A stretch of 35,473 bases of DNA from positions 1-35,473 of the forward strand of contig NZ_NETH01000019.1 of assembly GCF_003337175.1 (NCBI RefSeq), written 5' to 3'. This document shows positions 16,267-25,236 of the stretch, one piece after another. The notes under the pieces are model-generated. The model searched no databases and had not been told where the DNA came from. It saw only the letters and a list, made by a program, of their open reading frames with translations. The stretch is from Streptococcus gallolyticus. Its GTDB lineage: Bacteria; Bacillota; Bacilli; Lactobacillales; Streptococcaceae. The first letter of the stretch is position 1. Each line of letters opens with the position of its first letter. The position numbers and the translations under genes are program-made.

Positions 16267-17352
16267 ATGATTTCACAATTTCCACAAGTCTGGCAAGAGC
16301 AGTTAGCTAATCTGAAATTTAGCGAGCTAACAGCTATTCAAAAACAACTTTTCGAGCCTATTTCACAAGGCGATAATGTCCTTGGTGTCAGCCCAACTGG
16401 TACAGGTAAGACACTAGCTTATCTTTTCCCAACACTTTTAAATGTGACACCCAAAAAATCACAACAATTATTGATTTTAGCACCAAATACCGAACTAGCA
16501 GGGCAAATTTTTGAGGTAACTAAAATATGGGCTGAGCCCCTAAATCTTACAGCACAGCTATTCATTTCTGGTTCTAGTCAAAAACGTCAAATCGAACGTT
16601 TGAAAAAAGGTCCAGAAATTCTTATCGGAACACCTGGGCGTGTTTTCGAGTTAGTCAAGCTCAAAAAAATCAAAATGATGAACGTTGACACAATCGTTTT
16701 AGATGAATGTGATGAATTGCTAGGTGACTCTCAATATCATTTTGTTGAAAATATCATCAACCATGTTCCACGTGACCACCAAATGGTTTACATGAGTGCA
16801 ACTAATAAAGTTGACGCTGACGCACTCGCTGAAAATACGTTGACGATTGATTTGTCTGACCAAAAGCTGGAACAAATCGCTCATTATTACATTACCGTTG
16901 ATAAACGTGACCGCCTTGAACTACTCCGCAAATTTTCAAATATTCCAGAATTTCGTGGCTTGGTCTTTTTCAACAGTCTTTCAGATTTAGGAGCTGCTGA
17001 AGAACGTCTCCAATTTAATCGTGTTTCTGCTGTTTCTTTGGCGTCTGATATTAATGTCAAATTCCGTAAAGTCATTCTTGAAAAATTCAAAAATCATGAC
17101 ATCTCACTACTGTTGGCAACTGACTTAGTTGCCCGTGGGATTGATATTGAAAATCTCGAATACGTTATCAATTTTGACCTTGCTCGTGATAAAGAAGTCT
17201 ATACTCATCGTGCAGGAAGAACTGGACGTATGGGAAAAGCTGGCGTTGTTATTACTTTCATTACGCATAAAGAAGAATTGAAAAAACTAAAAAAATACGC
17301 TCAAGTCTCAGAAGTTTATCTTAAAAATCAAGAACTTCATTTGAAAAAATAA
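16267..17352 (+). CDS. DEAD-box RNA helicase (short form, DECD motif)
   Basis: A 361-residue helicase core. Q-like motif FSELTAIQ (18-25), motif I SPTGTGKT (42-49), Ia APNTELAGQ, Ib TPGR, motif II DECD at 146-149 in place of DEAD, SAT at 177-179, motif V ATDLVARGIDI and motif VI YTHRAGRTGRMG are all present. It ends right after the second RecA domain with no basic RNA-binding tail, like B. subtilis YfmL-type helicases. Such enzymes help ribosome assembly and cold growth; that role is inferred here. AGAGG lies 6 nt before the ATG at 16267. Confidence 0.92.
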   Translation: MISQFPQVWQEQLANLKFSELTAIQKQLFEPISQGDNVLGVSPTGTGKTLAYLFPTLLNVTPKKSQQLLILAPNTELAGQIFEVTKIWAEPLNLTAQLFISGSSQKRQIERLKKGPEILIGTPGRVFELVKLKKIKMMNVDTIVLDECDELLGDSQYHFVENIINHVPRDHQMVYMSATNKVDADALAENTLTIDLSDQKLEQIAHYYITVDKRDRLELLRKFSNIPEFRGLVFFNSLSDLGAAEERLQFNRVSAVSLASDINVKFRKVILEKFKNHDISLLLATDLVARGIDIENLEYVINFDLARDKEVYTHRAGRTGRMGKAGVVITFITHKEELKKLKKYAQVSEVYLKNQELHLKK

Positions 17353-17367
17353 GCCTTCAATACACTC

Positions 17368-17415
17368 AAAATGCACACCCGATTGAGAATTTTCTCTTTC
17401 AGATGTGCTTTTTTT
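17368..17415 (+). terminator. Terminator of the helicase gene
   Basis: GCACA (17373-17377) pairs with TGTGC (17404-17408) around an inner GAGAA/TTCTC hairpin, followed by a T-run. Confidence 0.7.
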
Positions 17416-17447
17416 GTTAGAGGAAGGGATGACTAAACTTAAATTTA

Positions 17448-18837
17448 TTAGTCTTTAGAGACTTTTCTTCGTTTCCAAATGCCTGCTGTTAGTGTCACTA
17501 AAGTAAAGCCAAGAGCAAGAAGATAATTTTGTGTAACGCTTGATGTTTGAGGGAGCTCGTCGGTTGCTTTTGAACTTGCCAAAGGTTTAGCAGGAGTTGA
17601 AGCGTTGGCTTCTGTATGAACGGTTACGACCCCTAGCTTTCTCGTTTTCACTGACCTGCGGGTCCACTTTCGGTGCTGTTTCTGGTTTGATGACCTTTTC
17701 AGGAATGAGAGATTCTTCTTTTTGCACATCAGTGTCCTCGATAATTTCTTGACCGTCTAGAGCTTTTTCAGCTGCTTTCAAGTTAGCCAAGGCATCATCT
17801 ACTTCTGCTTGTGTATGTTTTTCTGACAAGATTGTTTGAGCACTTGTTAGCGCATCACGATAAGTCAACAATTTAGCTAATGATGCGTTATAATAACGTG
17901 CTTCTTTCTCTAATTAGCTGTTGCATTTATTTCTGAAATCAAGCCTGTCTTATCAATTACACTGAATTTCACACGATTTTGTTTGCCATAAAGAACTGTA
18001 AAAGCAGGGGCCTCATAAATTTCATAGCCCTCTGGTAAATTCAATACCAATGTGTAATCACCAACATTTCCGAGCGTAACACTACCATAACCATCATCAC
18101 CAGTCACATAAAGTCCTGTGCTAACTACTGATACCGTATCAACAAGCCCTGTACCTTGTTGACGTGGTGATGTGTAAGCTTGTGCTTCTTTATCCTAATA
18201 TGCCTTATCTGTACTCATAATCAAGGCTTTGACAAGGTAACCAACTTCTTCATCTGATTTTTCGGGGAAATTTTCTTTAAGGTATTGTTTCACCAAAGCA
18301 ACTACACCTGCAACATGAGGTGATGCCATACTTGTACCACTCATCGAATCGTATTTATCAGTATTATAAGATGAATAGATACTGCCATCTTGGGGCAGCA
18401 ACGTCAAGTTTTAGCGCACCATCCTTCGTCAATCCCCAGCTACTAAAGCTAGAAAATTTACCTGCTCCTAGATTGTCAAATTTTTCAGCAAGATCGCTAA
18501 ATTTAATTTGATAGCCACCTTTTGCTAGCTCGATACCAAATTTATATGGGATAATTGCTGTTGCACTAGCTGTCGCTGTACTTTCAACACCACTTACTTC
18601 AGTCGTCGCTTCTTCCATTGATGCTACTTGAGCAAAATCAGCTGTGCTTGAACTTTCTGTTGCCTGCACCACTTGCTCAATATTAGAAGTAGGGTCTATT
18701 TGACTTACTCCTGCTGCTTTTGACAACTCATCAGCCGAAACACGACCTGCGCCTGCTGCCAAAAAGATAGCTCCCACAAGGACTGAAACTAGTCCGACCT
18801 TGTACTTCCTAAAAGAGAATCTCTCTTTCTTATCCAT
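17448..18837 (-). pseudogene. Cell-wall subtilase (C5a-peptidase/lactocepin-like), multiply broken
   Basis: Start to end on the minus strand: ATG at 18837 with GGGAGG upstream; a YSIRK-type signal (FSFRKYKVGLVSVLVGA); a Ser/Thr/Glu-rich stretch; then an abrupt jump into the end of a subtilase domain, SSWGLTKDGALKLDVAAP. A frameshift near 18400 leads to the catalytic Ser segment SGTSMASPHVAG, and a TAG follows at 18195. Then come a beta-rich piece (about 17910-18180), a frameshift, a FIVAR-like helical repeat (ALTSAQTILSEKHTQAEVDD), another frameshift, and an LPQTS sortase motif with membrane anchor and basic tail ending at 17448. The Asp and His parts of the triad are deleted. At least three frameshifts, one nonsense codon and a large deletion make it a firm pseudogene. 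Intact relatives cleave complement C5a, chemokines or casein. Confidence 0.9.
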
Positions 18838-19076
18838 AATAAACCTCCCAAAATGGTTATTTCATATTGATGGCTCGTCAATATAAAAAACATTAAGACA
18901 CAAGTTTATTAAAAAATAATAATTTTTCTGAAAATTATTTTATTTTTATTATATTTTATAGCTATAGGTATATATAAAACATTTATAGTCAGATTTATTG
19001 ACAAATAATATGATAAATACTAGGGATTACCTTGTTTATAATTATTAGTCAAAAATTATATGTTTATTAAAGTATC
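18838..19076. other. AT-rich gap upstream of the broken protease
   Basis: I see no gene here. The sequence is extremely AT-rich, with several poor -10-like boxes but no convincing -35/-10 pair. It presumably holds the old protease promoter. Confidence 0.5.
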
Positions 19077-19104
19077 AAAAAAGTACCCGCTAGGGATACT
19101 TTTT
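19077..19104 (-). terminator. Terminator of pckA
   Basis: AAAAAGTA-CCC, a GCTA loop, GGG-(A)-TACTTTTT; on the minus strand it ends in a T-run about 33 nt after the pckA stop. Confidence 0.75.
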
Positions 19105-19136
19105 CATCGAATCAATTGTTTTGCAAGAATATGACC

Positions 19137-20777
19137 TTATTTTAGATTGTTAATAACTCGTTCCAAACGTGAGATAGCTTCAACAGGCAGAGCTAGTTTA
19201 GGATTGTTTTGATTAAAAGACAATAGGAAATTCAAACGAATTTGCATCCGTGAACGAATCAATTGTTTATATTTCGCATCAAAACGGTGGACAGGATAGT
19301 CCTCTAATGCCAGATATTCAAAGCCTTCAATTGGACCAAAAACCTTAAAATCGGCATTGCCGTCAACAATTTTTTCAATGATATCTAAAGAAACTTCTTT
19401 TGGAATACCATTTCCCATGTAAAATCCCGTATTAATGATATAACAGTCAACACCACTAGCAAATAATGAACGGAATTTTTGGTAATCTTCAACCAAAGGA
19501 TAAACCCTAAATGGATTTGCAAATGGTTCAATAACTAATGATTGCTTGCTACCTTCAATATTTTCAGCGCTTGAACGTTTTGTCATCAATGTACAACCCA
19601 TTGTCGCTGCCATGAGTGGATCATTAATTTTGATTAAAGGTGGCAATGAATCGTCTTTCATAATCCAAAAAATCGCATTAATTGGCTCCTCGATATGGTC
19701 AACACGATTTGGCGTTGCAAAACGTGATTTTACGGTACGTCCGTTCCCATTACGAATATCCTCGGTCATCAATTTTTTACGACCATTATCATCTAACGTC
19801 ACACCACAATTTTGAACAGTCACAAAAAAGTCTTGCTCTGGGTGTCCCGTTGGATAATCGTTGGTCTTATCAAAATAAGACGGTTCTAGCGCAATGGATG
19901 AGCCATCTTTTTCGGAAATAATAAAGGCATCATCATGTAACACTTTGATATCGTATTTTCCATTATGCTTAGCATGAGTCAACGTTGATTTTCCTGAACC
20001 AGATAAGCCAAAGAAAGAGGCAACATAATCATTTTCCTCTTTTCCTTGGAAAATTTTCAAACCACCGTGGCAAGAAACATAGCCATTGCGCGCAGCTGTT
20101 CCCCAAGCCAACGTTAATGTCGCTTTTTTCAATTCTCCAAAATAATTCAAACCTAAAATAGCCACACAATTGTGATTCGTGTCAAAATAAGCTAAACCAT
20201 CTGGATAATCTGGATGAGACCATTTAGGATCAAAAAAGACAAAAATATCATCTTCATCATACCGTTTAGAAACTTTTAAACGATTTTTAAATTCTTCATC
20301 TAAAATCTGAAAATTAAGCAACCATGAATAGAGATTATTGATTTCTTCCTCAGGCACCATCAAATGTGCACGCACCATAAACTCTTCATCCAAACCAACA
20401 ATAGCATCTGCTTTATAGAATTTGCGACTATGGGCTTGATAAACCGCACTTCGCACAATGGATAACAAGCGCTCATCTTCATCTGAATCCAAGCCATAAA
20501 TACGACGTGCCTTAGCTGTTCTACCAACCACAGCTCCCGAATTCGTTAATAAAACTCGAGCATAGGACGGCAAGCCAAGTTCCTTCGTATGAATGACAGG
20601 CATGTCCAAAATCACTGTACCAGAAGCATTCGATGCCAATTGATAAGCCTCTTCTAAAGTCTTAATTGAAATGACCTGATTCTCATAAAATGCTGTTTCG
20701 ACAATAGTTTTTAATGCAGAAAAATATGGACTTGCTTTGCGCATTTCCAAAGTTGAAAATTGATTACGTGTTACCAT
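19137..20777 (-). CDS. pckA: Phosphoenolpyruvate carboxykinase (ATP)
   Basis: Interconverts oxaloacetate plus ATP and PEP plus CO2. The 546 residues contain P-loop GLSGSGKS (257-264), the metal-binding HDDAF (281-285), an Arg-rich substrate site SYARVLL (71-77) and ATPNRVDHIEEP. AGGAGG lies about 8 nt before the ATG at 20777. Most streptococci lack this enzyme; in Streptococcus bovis it is known and may serve CO2 fixation into oxaloacetate, which is part of why I place the window in that group. A cre at 20820-20833 predicts CcpA control. It is a single-gene unit. Confidence 0.95.
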   Translation of the reverse strand: MVTRNQFSTLEMRKASPYFSALKTIVETAFYENQVISIKTLEEAYQLASNASGTVILDMPVIHTKELGLPSYARVLLTNSGAVVGRTAKARRIYGLDSDEDERLLSIVRSAVYQAHSRKFYKADAIVGLDEEFMVRAHLMVPEEEINNLYSWLLNFQILDEEFKNRLKVSKRYDEDDIFVFFDPKWSHPDYPDGLAYFDTNHNCVAILGLNYFGELKKATLTLAWGTAARNGYVSCHGGLKIFQGKEENDYVASFFGLSGSGKSTLTHAKHNGKYDIKVLHDDAFIISEKDGSSIALEPSYFDKTNDYPTGHPEQDFFVTVQNCGVTLDDNGRKKLMTEDIRNGNGRTVKSRFATPNRVDHIEEPINAIFWIMKDDSLPPLIKINDPLMAATMGCTLMTKRSSAENIEGSKQSLVIEPFANPFRVYPLVEDYQKFRSLFASGVDCYIINTGFYMGNGIPKEVSLDIIEKIVDGNADFKVFGPIEGFEYLALEDYPVHRFDAKYKQLIRSRMQIRLNFLLSFNQNNPKLALPVEAISRLERVINNLK

Positions 20778-20819
20778 TTTCTACCTCCTATTGTATGGCT
20801 ACCCTTATTTTATCACAAT

Positions 20820-20833
20820 TGCATACGCTTTCA
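20820..20833 (-). promoter_or_regulatory. cre (CcpA operator) of pckA
   Basis: TGAAAGCGTATGCA on the minus strand matches the cre consensus TGWAARCGYTWNCW at 13 of 14 positions. It lies 43 nt upstream of the pckA ATG, next to the -10-like GATAAAAT, so it would repress when HPr-Ser46-P and CcpA are active. Confidence 0.75.
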
Positions 20834-20920
20834 TAACTAAAAGTCTAAAACCATTGCAAAAAAGAAAAATTTCTAAAAATTTTCATGAAGAACACAACTT
20901 GTAACCATATTTCTAAACTA

Positions 20921-20951
20921 AAAAAGGTCAGAACAAAACCGTTCTAACCTT
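20921..20951 (-). terminator. Terminator of gapN
   Basis: AAGGTTAGAAC, loop GGTTTT, GTTCTGACCTT, then TTT on the minus strand; it starts about 10 nt after the gapN stop. Confidence 0.8.
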
Positions 20952-20960
20952 CATCAAAAA

Positions 20961-22391
20961 TTATTTTGCAATATCAAATACTGTAGATTTAACAGTAGTC
21001 ATTGCTTCAATAGAGTATTTCACACCTTGTGTTCCAGCACCAGATTTCTTAGCACCAAGGAATGGGAAGTTATCTGTACCACGTTGTGTTTTGTTGTTGA
21101 TGTGAACAGTACCCACTTCAAGTTGTTCAGCAATCTTGAATGCTAATGGGAAGTTATTTGTAAATACTGCTGCTTGAAGACCGTATTCAGATTTATTTGA
21201 AATGTCAACAGCTTCTTCTACTGAATTAACACGGATAACTGGAAGGACTGGACCAAATGGTTCTTCCCAAGCCAAACGCATATCAGTTGTTACATTGTCA
21301 AACAATACTGGGCTAATAAGGTTACCTTCACGTTTGAATGAAATAACTTCTTTAGCACCTTTGTCTTGAGCGTCTTTGATAAGACCTTCAACATAGTCAG
21401 CAGCTTTTGTATCGATAAGCGGAGTAATATCAGCATCATCTTCAGGCATACCAACAGTCAACTCTTTAACAAGTTCTGAAACTTTGGCAACCAATTTATC
21501 TGCAACGCTATCCATAACAAGGACACGTTTAACGGCTGTACAACGTTGACCTGAGTAACCGTAAGCACCTGCAACGATGTTTTTAGCAGCCAAGTCAAGG
21601 TCAGCATCTTCAAGAACGATAGCTGAATCTTTACCACCAAGTTCAAGCATAATTGGACGCATACCAGCCAATTTACCGATGTGTTCACCTACTGGTGTAG
21701 AACCTGTGAAGTTGATGTAGTTAACAGCTTCGTGTTCAACGATGTAGTCACCGATTACTGAACCACGTCCTGTAATGGTGTTGAATACACCAGCTGGAAG
21801 TCCAGCTTCAGCAAATGCTTCAGCCAAAAGAAGACCTGAAATAGAGCCTTGCGTAGGTGGTTTAAGGGCAACAACATTCCCTGAAATAAGGGCAGGAGCA
21901 ATCTTAGAACCTGCAAGGTTAATTGGATAGTTAAATGGTGAGATAGCAAGTACCAATCCTACTGGTTCGCGACGAACAATAGCGATTTTTTTCTTGCTTG
22001 CTGCTTCAAAGCTTCCACCTTCAAGGACTTCACCTTCAAGACGGACACCCTCTTCAGCGGCATAATGAATGATTTCAGCTGTACGGATAACTTCACCTAC
22101 TGCTGATTTGTAACCTTTAGCAATTTCTTTTGAAAGTACAGCACCGATTTTTTCAGCATCACGCACTAAAATATCCGCTGCTTTATGAAGGTAAGCTGCA
22201 CGTTCTACGTATGAAAGCGCACGCCATTCTTTTTGAGCGGCTTTTGCAGAAGCGTAAACATAGTCAACTTCTTCTTGGCTCATTGCAGGTACAGAACCGA
22301 GTTCTTCACCTGTGGCAGGAGCATAAATGTTAATTTCTTCTTTAGACAGTTTCCACTCTCCATTGACATAGTTTTTATATTGTGTTGTCAA
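20961..22391 (-). CDS. gapN: NADP-dependent non-phosphorylating glyceraldehyde-3-phosphate dehydrogenase
   Basis: GapN oxidises glyceraldehyde-3-phosphate directly to 3-phosphoglycerate and makes NADPH, important in streptococci lacking the oxidative pentose pathway. The 476 residues align almost throughout with the S. mutans enzyme. Asn154 (SPFNYP), the general base Glu in LELGGKD and the nucleophile Cys in SGQRCTAVKR are present. The start is a TTG at 22391: AAGGAG lies 7 nt upstream and the protein then begins TTQYKNYVNGEWKL, exactly where S. mutans GapN begins. A further in-frame extension has no site. It follows ptsI with 396 nt between, carrying its own promoter and a MerR-type promoter. 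Confidence 0.96.
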   Translation of the reverse strand: MTTQYKNYVNGEWKLSKEEINIYAPATGEELGSVPAMSQEEVDYVYASAKAAQKEWRALSYVERAAYLHKAADILVRDAEKIGAVLSKEIAKGYKSAVGEVIRTAEIIHYAAEEGVRLEGEVLEGGSFEAASKKKIAIVRREPVGLVLAISPFNYPINLAGSKIAPALISGNVVALKPPTQGSISGLLLAEAFAEAGLPAGVFNTITGRGSVIGDYIVEHEAVNYINFTGSTPVGEHIGKLAGMRPIMLELGGKDSAIVLEDADLDLAAKNIVAGAYGYSGQRCTAVKRVLVMDSVADKLVAKVSELVKELTVGMPEDDADITPLIDTKAADYVEGLIKDAQDKGAKEVISFKREGNLISPVLFDNVTTDMRLAWEEPFGPVLPVIRVNSVEEAVDISNKSEYGLQAAVFTNNFPLAFKIAEQLEVGTVHINNKTQRGTDNFPFLGAKKSGAGTQGVKYSIEAMTTVKSTVFDIAK

Positions 22392-22422
22392 ACTAGATCT
22401 CCTTTTTAAATATGATAATTCC

Positions 22423-22450
22423 ATTTTATCACTTTTTCTCCTTTTTTCAA
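22423..22450 (-). promoter_or_regulatory. Proximal promoter of gapN
   Basis: TTGAAA (22450-22445), 16 nt, TGA-TAAAAT (-10 at 22428-22423) on the minus strand, giving a leader of about 25 nt. Confidence 0.6.
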
Positions 22451-22567
22451 TATTTTAACGCAGGAAAAATTCAGAAAATTAAGACAAAAACTTTGTAATA
22501 TCAAATTCCCATAATCCTAAATTTATTGAATAATGTTTTTTTGTGATAAAATACGAATGTCATCTGT

Positions 22568-22598
22568 ATTGTACAACTTAGAGTCCACTCCAAGTCAA
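22568..22598 (-). promoter_or_regulatory. MerR-type promoter with 19-bp spacer, upstream of gapN
   Basis: On the minus strand TTGACT (22598-22593) and TACAAT (22573-22568) are separated by exactly 19 bp. The spacer region holds the dyad ACTTAGAGTCCACTCCAAGT as read on plus (22576-22595), one mismatch from perfect, centred in the spacer. This is the architecture of MerR-family activators (overlong spacer, central dyad), close in sequence to NmlR/AdhR aldehyde-stress operators as I recall them. It points toward gapN, 180 nt away. The rest of 22450-22734 holds no gene that I can support. Confidence 0.65.
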
Positions 22599-22733
22599 GG
22601 ATGTTGCTTTAAAAAAATAAAAATAAATGCTCAAGTGAAACTGTTATTCATAGCCCTAAGACAAGCATTGATTATTCAGCTGTTAGCTAAACTAAAGTGA
22701 CAGGAAAACCACTACACATCTATCCGTAAAATT

Positions 22734-22770
22734 AAAAAGAGTTCGGACAAAATAATCCAAACTCTTTTTT
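22734..22770 (-). terminator. Terminator of ptsHI
   Basis: AAAAGAGTTTGGA pairs with TCCGAACTCTTTT around TTATTTTG and ends in T, about 18 nt after the ptsI stop. Its presence separates gapN transcription from ptsHI unless read-through occurs. Confidence 0.8.
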
Positions 22771-22787
22771 GATAATATTACACACAA

Positions 22788-24521
22788 TTAATCGAAATCA
22801 ACGTATTCTTTGCCAAGCTCAAGAACTTCTTCCATTGTTGAGCATTCTGCAAGAGCGCGATTGGCATATTCTTGCATTTTAGCGGTATCAAGTTTCTTCA
22901 TCAGGCTACGTGTCCGAAGAACGGATGTGGCTGACATTGAGAACTCATCAAGTCCCATTCCGACAAGAAGCGGAACAGCTTTTTGGTCACCAGCCATTTC
23001 ACCACACATACCAGCCCATTTCCCTTCAGCGTGTGCTGCTTTGATAACATTATTAATCAAACGAAGGATAGAGGGGTTGTATGGTTGGTAAAGGTATGAA
23101 ACTTGTTCGTTCATACGGTCGGCGGCCATAGTGTATTGAATAAGGTCGTTTGTACCAATTGAGAAGAAGTCAACTTCTTTGGCAAATTGGTCAGCAAGCA
23201 TAGCTGCTGCTGGGATTTCAATCATGATACCCACTTGGATATCATCTGCCACTGCAACACCTTCAGCTTTAAGGTTCGCTTTTTCTTCTTCAAAGATTGC
23301 TTTAGCAGCACGGAATTCCTTAAGAAGCGCAACCATTGGGAACATAATGCGAAGTTGTCCGTGAACAGATGCGCGAAGAAGGGCACGAATTTGTGTACGG
23401 AACATTGCATTTCCTGTTTCTGAGATAGAAATACGAAGTGCACGGAATCCAAGGAATGGGTTCATTTCTTTTGGAAGGTCAAAATATGGAAGTTCTTTAT
23501 CCCCACCGATATCCATCGTACGAACCACAACTGGTTTACCATTCATGCCTTCAAGAACAGCCTTGTATGCTTCATATTGGTCATCTTCAGTTGGGAAATC
23601 TTGTGAATCCATGTACAAGAATTCAGTACGATAAAGACCAACTGCTTCTGCTCCATTAGCATTAACACCTTCAACGTCTTTAGGTGTCCCGATGTTAGCT
23701 GCCAATTCGAAGTGTTTACCATCAGCTGTTACTGTTTCAGCATCTTTAAGAAGAGCCCATTCAGCTTTTTGTTTAGCGTATGCTTCACCAGCTGCTTTAA
23801 ATTCAGCAATTTCTTCTTCTGTTGGGTTGATAATCACATCACCTGTGATACCATTTACGGCTACGATGTCACCATCTTTAACACGGCTTGTGATATCATT
23901 TGTTCCAAGAACAGCTGCGATTTCAAGAGTACGTGCCATGATAGCTGAGTGACTTGTACGTCCACCAATGTTAGTCACAAAGGCTTTTACAAATTGTTTA
24001 TTTAATTGAGCAGTATCAGATGGTGTCAAGTCGTGTGCAATAACAATTGATTCTTCATCGATAGCTGCTGGGTTTGGAAGTTTAACACCAATCAGGTGCG
24101 CTAACACACGTTTTGCAACGTCGCGTATATCCGCTGCACGTTCTTGCATATAAGGATTATCTTCCATTCCTTCAAAGATAGTGATGAACATATCAGTCAC
24201 TTCTTTAAGACCTGCTTCTGCATTTGTTTGTTTTACACGGATAGTTTCTTTGATTTGGCTAATCATTTCTGGATCAGCAAGAACCATCAAGTGTGCATCA
24301 AACACGGCAGCTGCTTCTTCACCTAGTGTTTCTACTGCTTTCTCACGAATGACAGAAAGCTCGTCTTGCGATGCTTTTAATGCGGCATCTAGGCGAGCTT
24401 CTTCTGCACTTGTATCTTCAACTGTAACAGTTTCAAATGACAAATCCGGTTGAACGAGTAGATACGCTTTAGCAACAGCAACACCATCAGATGCGGCAAT
24501 TCCTTTAAGCATTTCTGTCAT
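22788..24521 (-). CDS. ptsI: PTS enzyme I (PEP-protein phosphotransferase)
   Basis: Enzyme I takes phosphate from PEP and passes it to HPr, energising all PTS sugar uptake. The 577 residues contain the phosphorylated His191 in [12 protein letters not shown], the PEP-domain [10 protein letters not shown] and LGFRALR motifs, and the active Cys in GMCGEMAGD. The ATG at 24521 is 4 nt after the ptsH stop; its AAGGATTGG site is inside the ptsH end, so the genes are coupled. Protein similarity to S. mutans enzyme I is very high. Confidence 0.97.
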   Translation of the reverse strand: MTEMLKGIAASDGVAVAKAYLLVQPDLSFETVTVEDTSAEEARLDAALKASQDELSVIREKAVETLGEEAAAVFDAHLMVLADPEMISQIKETIRVKQTNAEAGLKEVTDMFITIFEGMEDNPYMQERAADIRDVAKRVLAHLIGVKLPNPAAIDEESIVIAHDLTPSDTAQLNKQFVKAFVTNIGGRTSHSAIMARTLEIAAVLGTNDITSRVKDGDIVAVNGITGDVIINPTEEEIAEFKAAGEAYAKQKAEWALLKDAETVTADGKHFELAANIGTPKDVEGVNANGAEAVGLYRTEFLYMDSQDFPTEDDQYEAYKAVLEGMNGKPVVVRTMDIGGDKELPYFDLPKEMNPFLGFRALRISISETGNAMFRTQIRALLRASVHGQLRIMFPMVALLKEFRAAKAIFEEEKANLKAEGVAVADDIQVGIMIEIPAAAMLADQFAKEVDFFSIGTNDLIQYTMAADRMNEQVSYLYQPYNPSILRLINNVIKAAHAEGKWAGMCGEMAGDQKAVPLLVGMGLDEFSMSATSVLRTRSLMKKLDTAKMQEYANRALAECSTMEEVLELGKEYVDFD

Positions 24522-24525
24522 TTTA

Positions 24526-24789
24526 TTAAGCCAATCCTTCTTTCGTCATTGTTTCTTCAATTGCTGCAAGTGCATCATCTGCATCTGCACCTTCAGCAGA
24601 GATCGTAACGTCAGCACCTTGACCAACACCAAGGCTCATAACACCCATGATAGACTTAAGGTTTACAGCTTTACCTTTGTAGTCAAGAGTGATGTCTGAA
24701 GCAAATTTGCTAGCTGTTTGAACAAGCAAAGTAGCTGGACGTGCATGAATTCCTGTTTCTGCAATAATGTGAAAATCTTTTGAAGCCAT
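24526..24789 (-). CDS. ptsH: PTS phosphocarrier protein HPr
   Basis: An 87-residue HPr with the catalytic His15 (GIHARPA) and the regulatory Ser46 (NLKSIMGV) that HPr kinase phosphorylates for CcpA-dependent repression. AAGGAG lies about 8 nt before the ATG at 24789. First gene of ptsHI, under the promoter at 24855-24883. Confidence 0.97.
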   Translation of the reverse strand: MASKDFHIIAETGIHARPATLLVQTASKFASDITLDYKGKAVNLKSIMGVMSLGVGQGADVTISAEGADADDALAAIEETMTKEGLA

Positions 24790-24854
24790 ATTATGGTTCT
24801 CCTTTTTAGTTGTGTTTTTTTTGAATTATCATATGATAACCCTTACAAGATATG

Positions 24855-24883
24855 ATTATAGCACATTCTCGTTTTTATTTCAA
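24855..24883 (-). promoter_or_regulatory. Promoter of ptsHI
   Basis: TTGAAA (24883-24878), 17 nt, TGC-TATAAT (-10 at 24860-24855) on the minus strand: a near-consensus extended promoter, fitting a very highly expressed operon. A 14-nt palindrome TTATCATATGATAA (24826-24839) lies in the leader. Confidence 0.85.
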
Positions 24884-25039
24884 TACTTACACGTTTTTAG
24901 GCATACTTTCTTTTGCTATCATTTTTTACATACCTGCAATAATCAGCTGAGTGACGGATTTAGAGATTATTTAAAGGATTTCGTATACTATTGCCCCTAT
25001 CTCTATGAACATTAAGTCTTCTAAAAAATTTCCTTTCTG

Positions 25040-25048
25040 TGGTATAAT
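25040..25048 (+). promoter_or_regulatory. Extended -10 promoter upstream of pde2
   Basis: TGG-TATAAT at 25040-25048 with a poor -35; it would give a leader of about 180 nt before pde2. Confidence 0.55.
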
Positions 25049-25066
25049 GAAAATCAGAAAAATATC

Positions 25067-25169
25067 ATGGTAAGCGATATAAAAGTTTCATTCATTTTCG
25101 GCACTCTTTACGGAGAATACTAAGATGTTTCAAACTTGCTTACAACTGTTTTTGTATTTTTTAACTTAA
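25067..25169 (+). other. Two tiny ORFs in the pde2 leader
   Basis: 25067-25123 encodes MVSDIKVSFIFGTLYGEY, with no ribosome-binding site, about 12 nt after the expected transcription start. 25125-25169 encodes MFQTCLQLFLYFLT, a hydrophobic peptide whose ATG lies about 9 nt after GGAG; that GGAGAATA...GATG context resembles the real pde2 start. They may be leader peptides or chance. Nothing else is seen in 24884-25236. Confidence 0.3.
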
Positions 25170-25236
25170 AGACAATTTCTTACAGATACTTTAAAGAAAG
25201 GGATCTCACATATTGATATGATATTGGAGAATAACG

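Noticed and set aside
24826-24839. Palindrome TTATCATATGATAA in the ptsH leader as an operator
   Set aside because: Short AT-rich perfect palindromes arise easily here and it matches no regulator motif I know.
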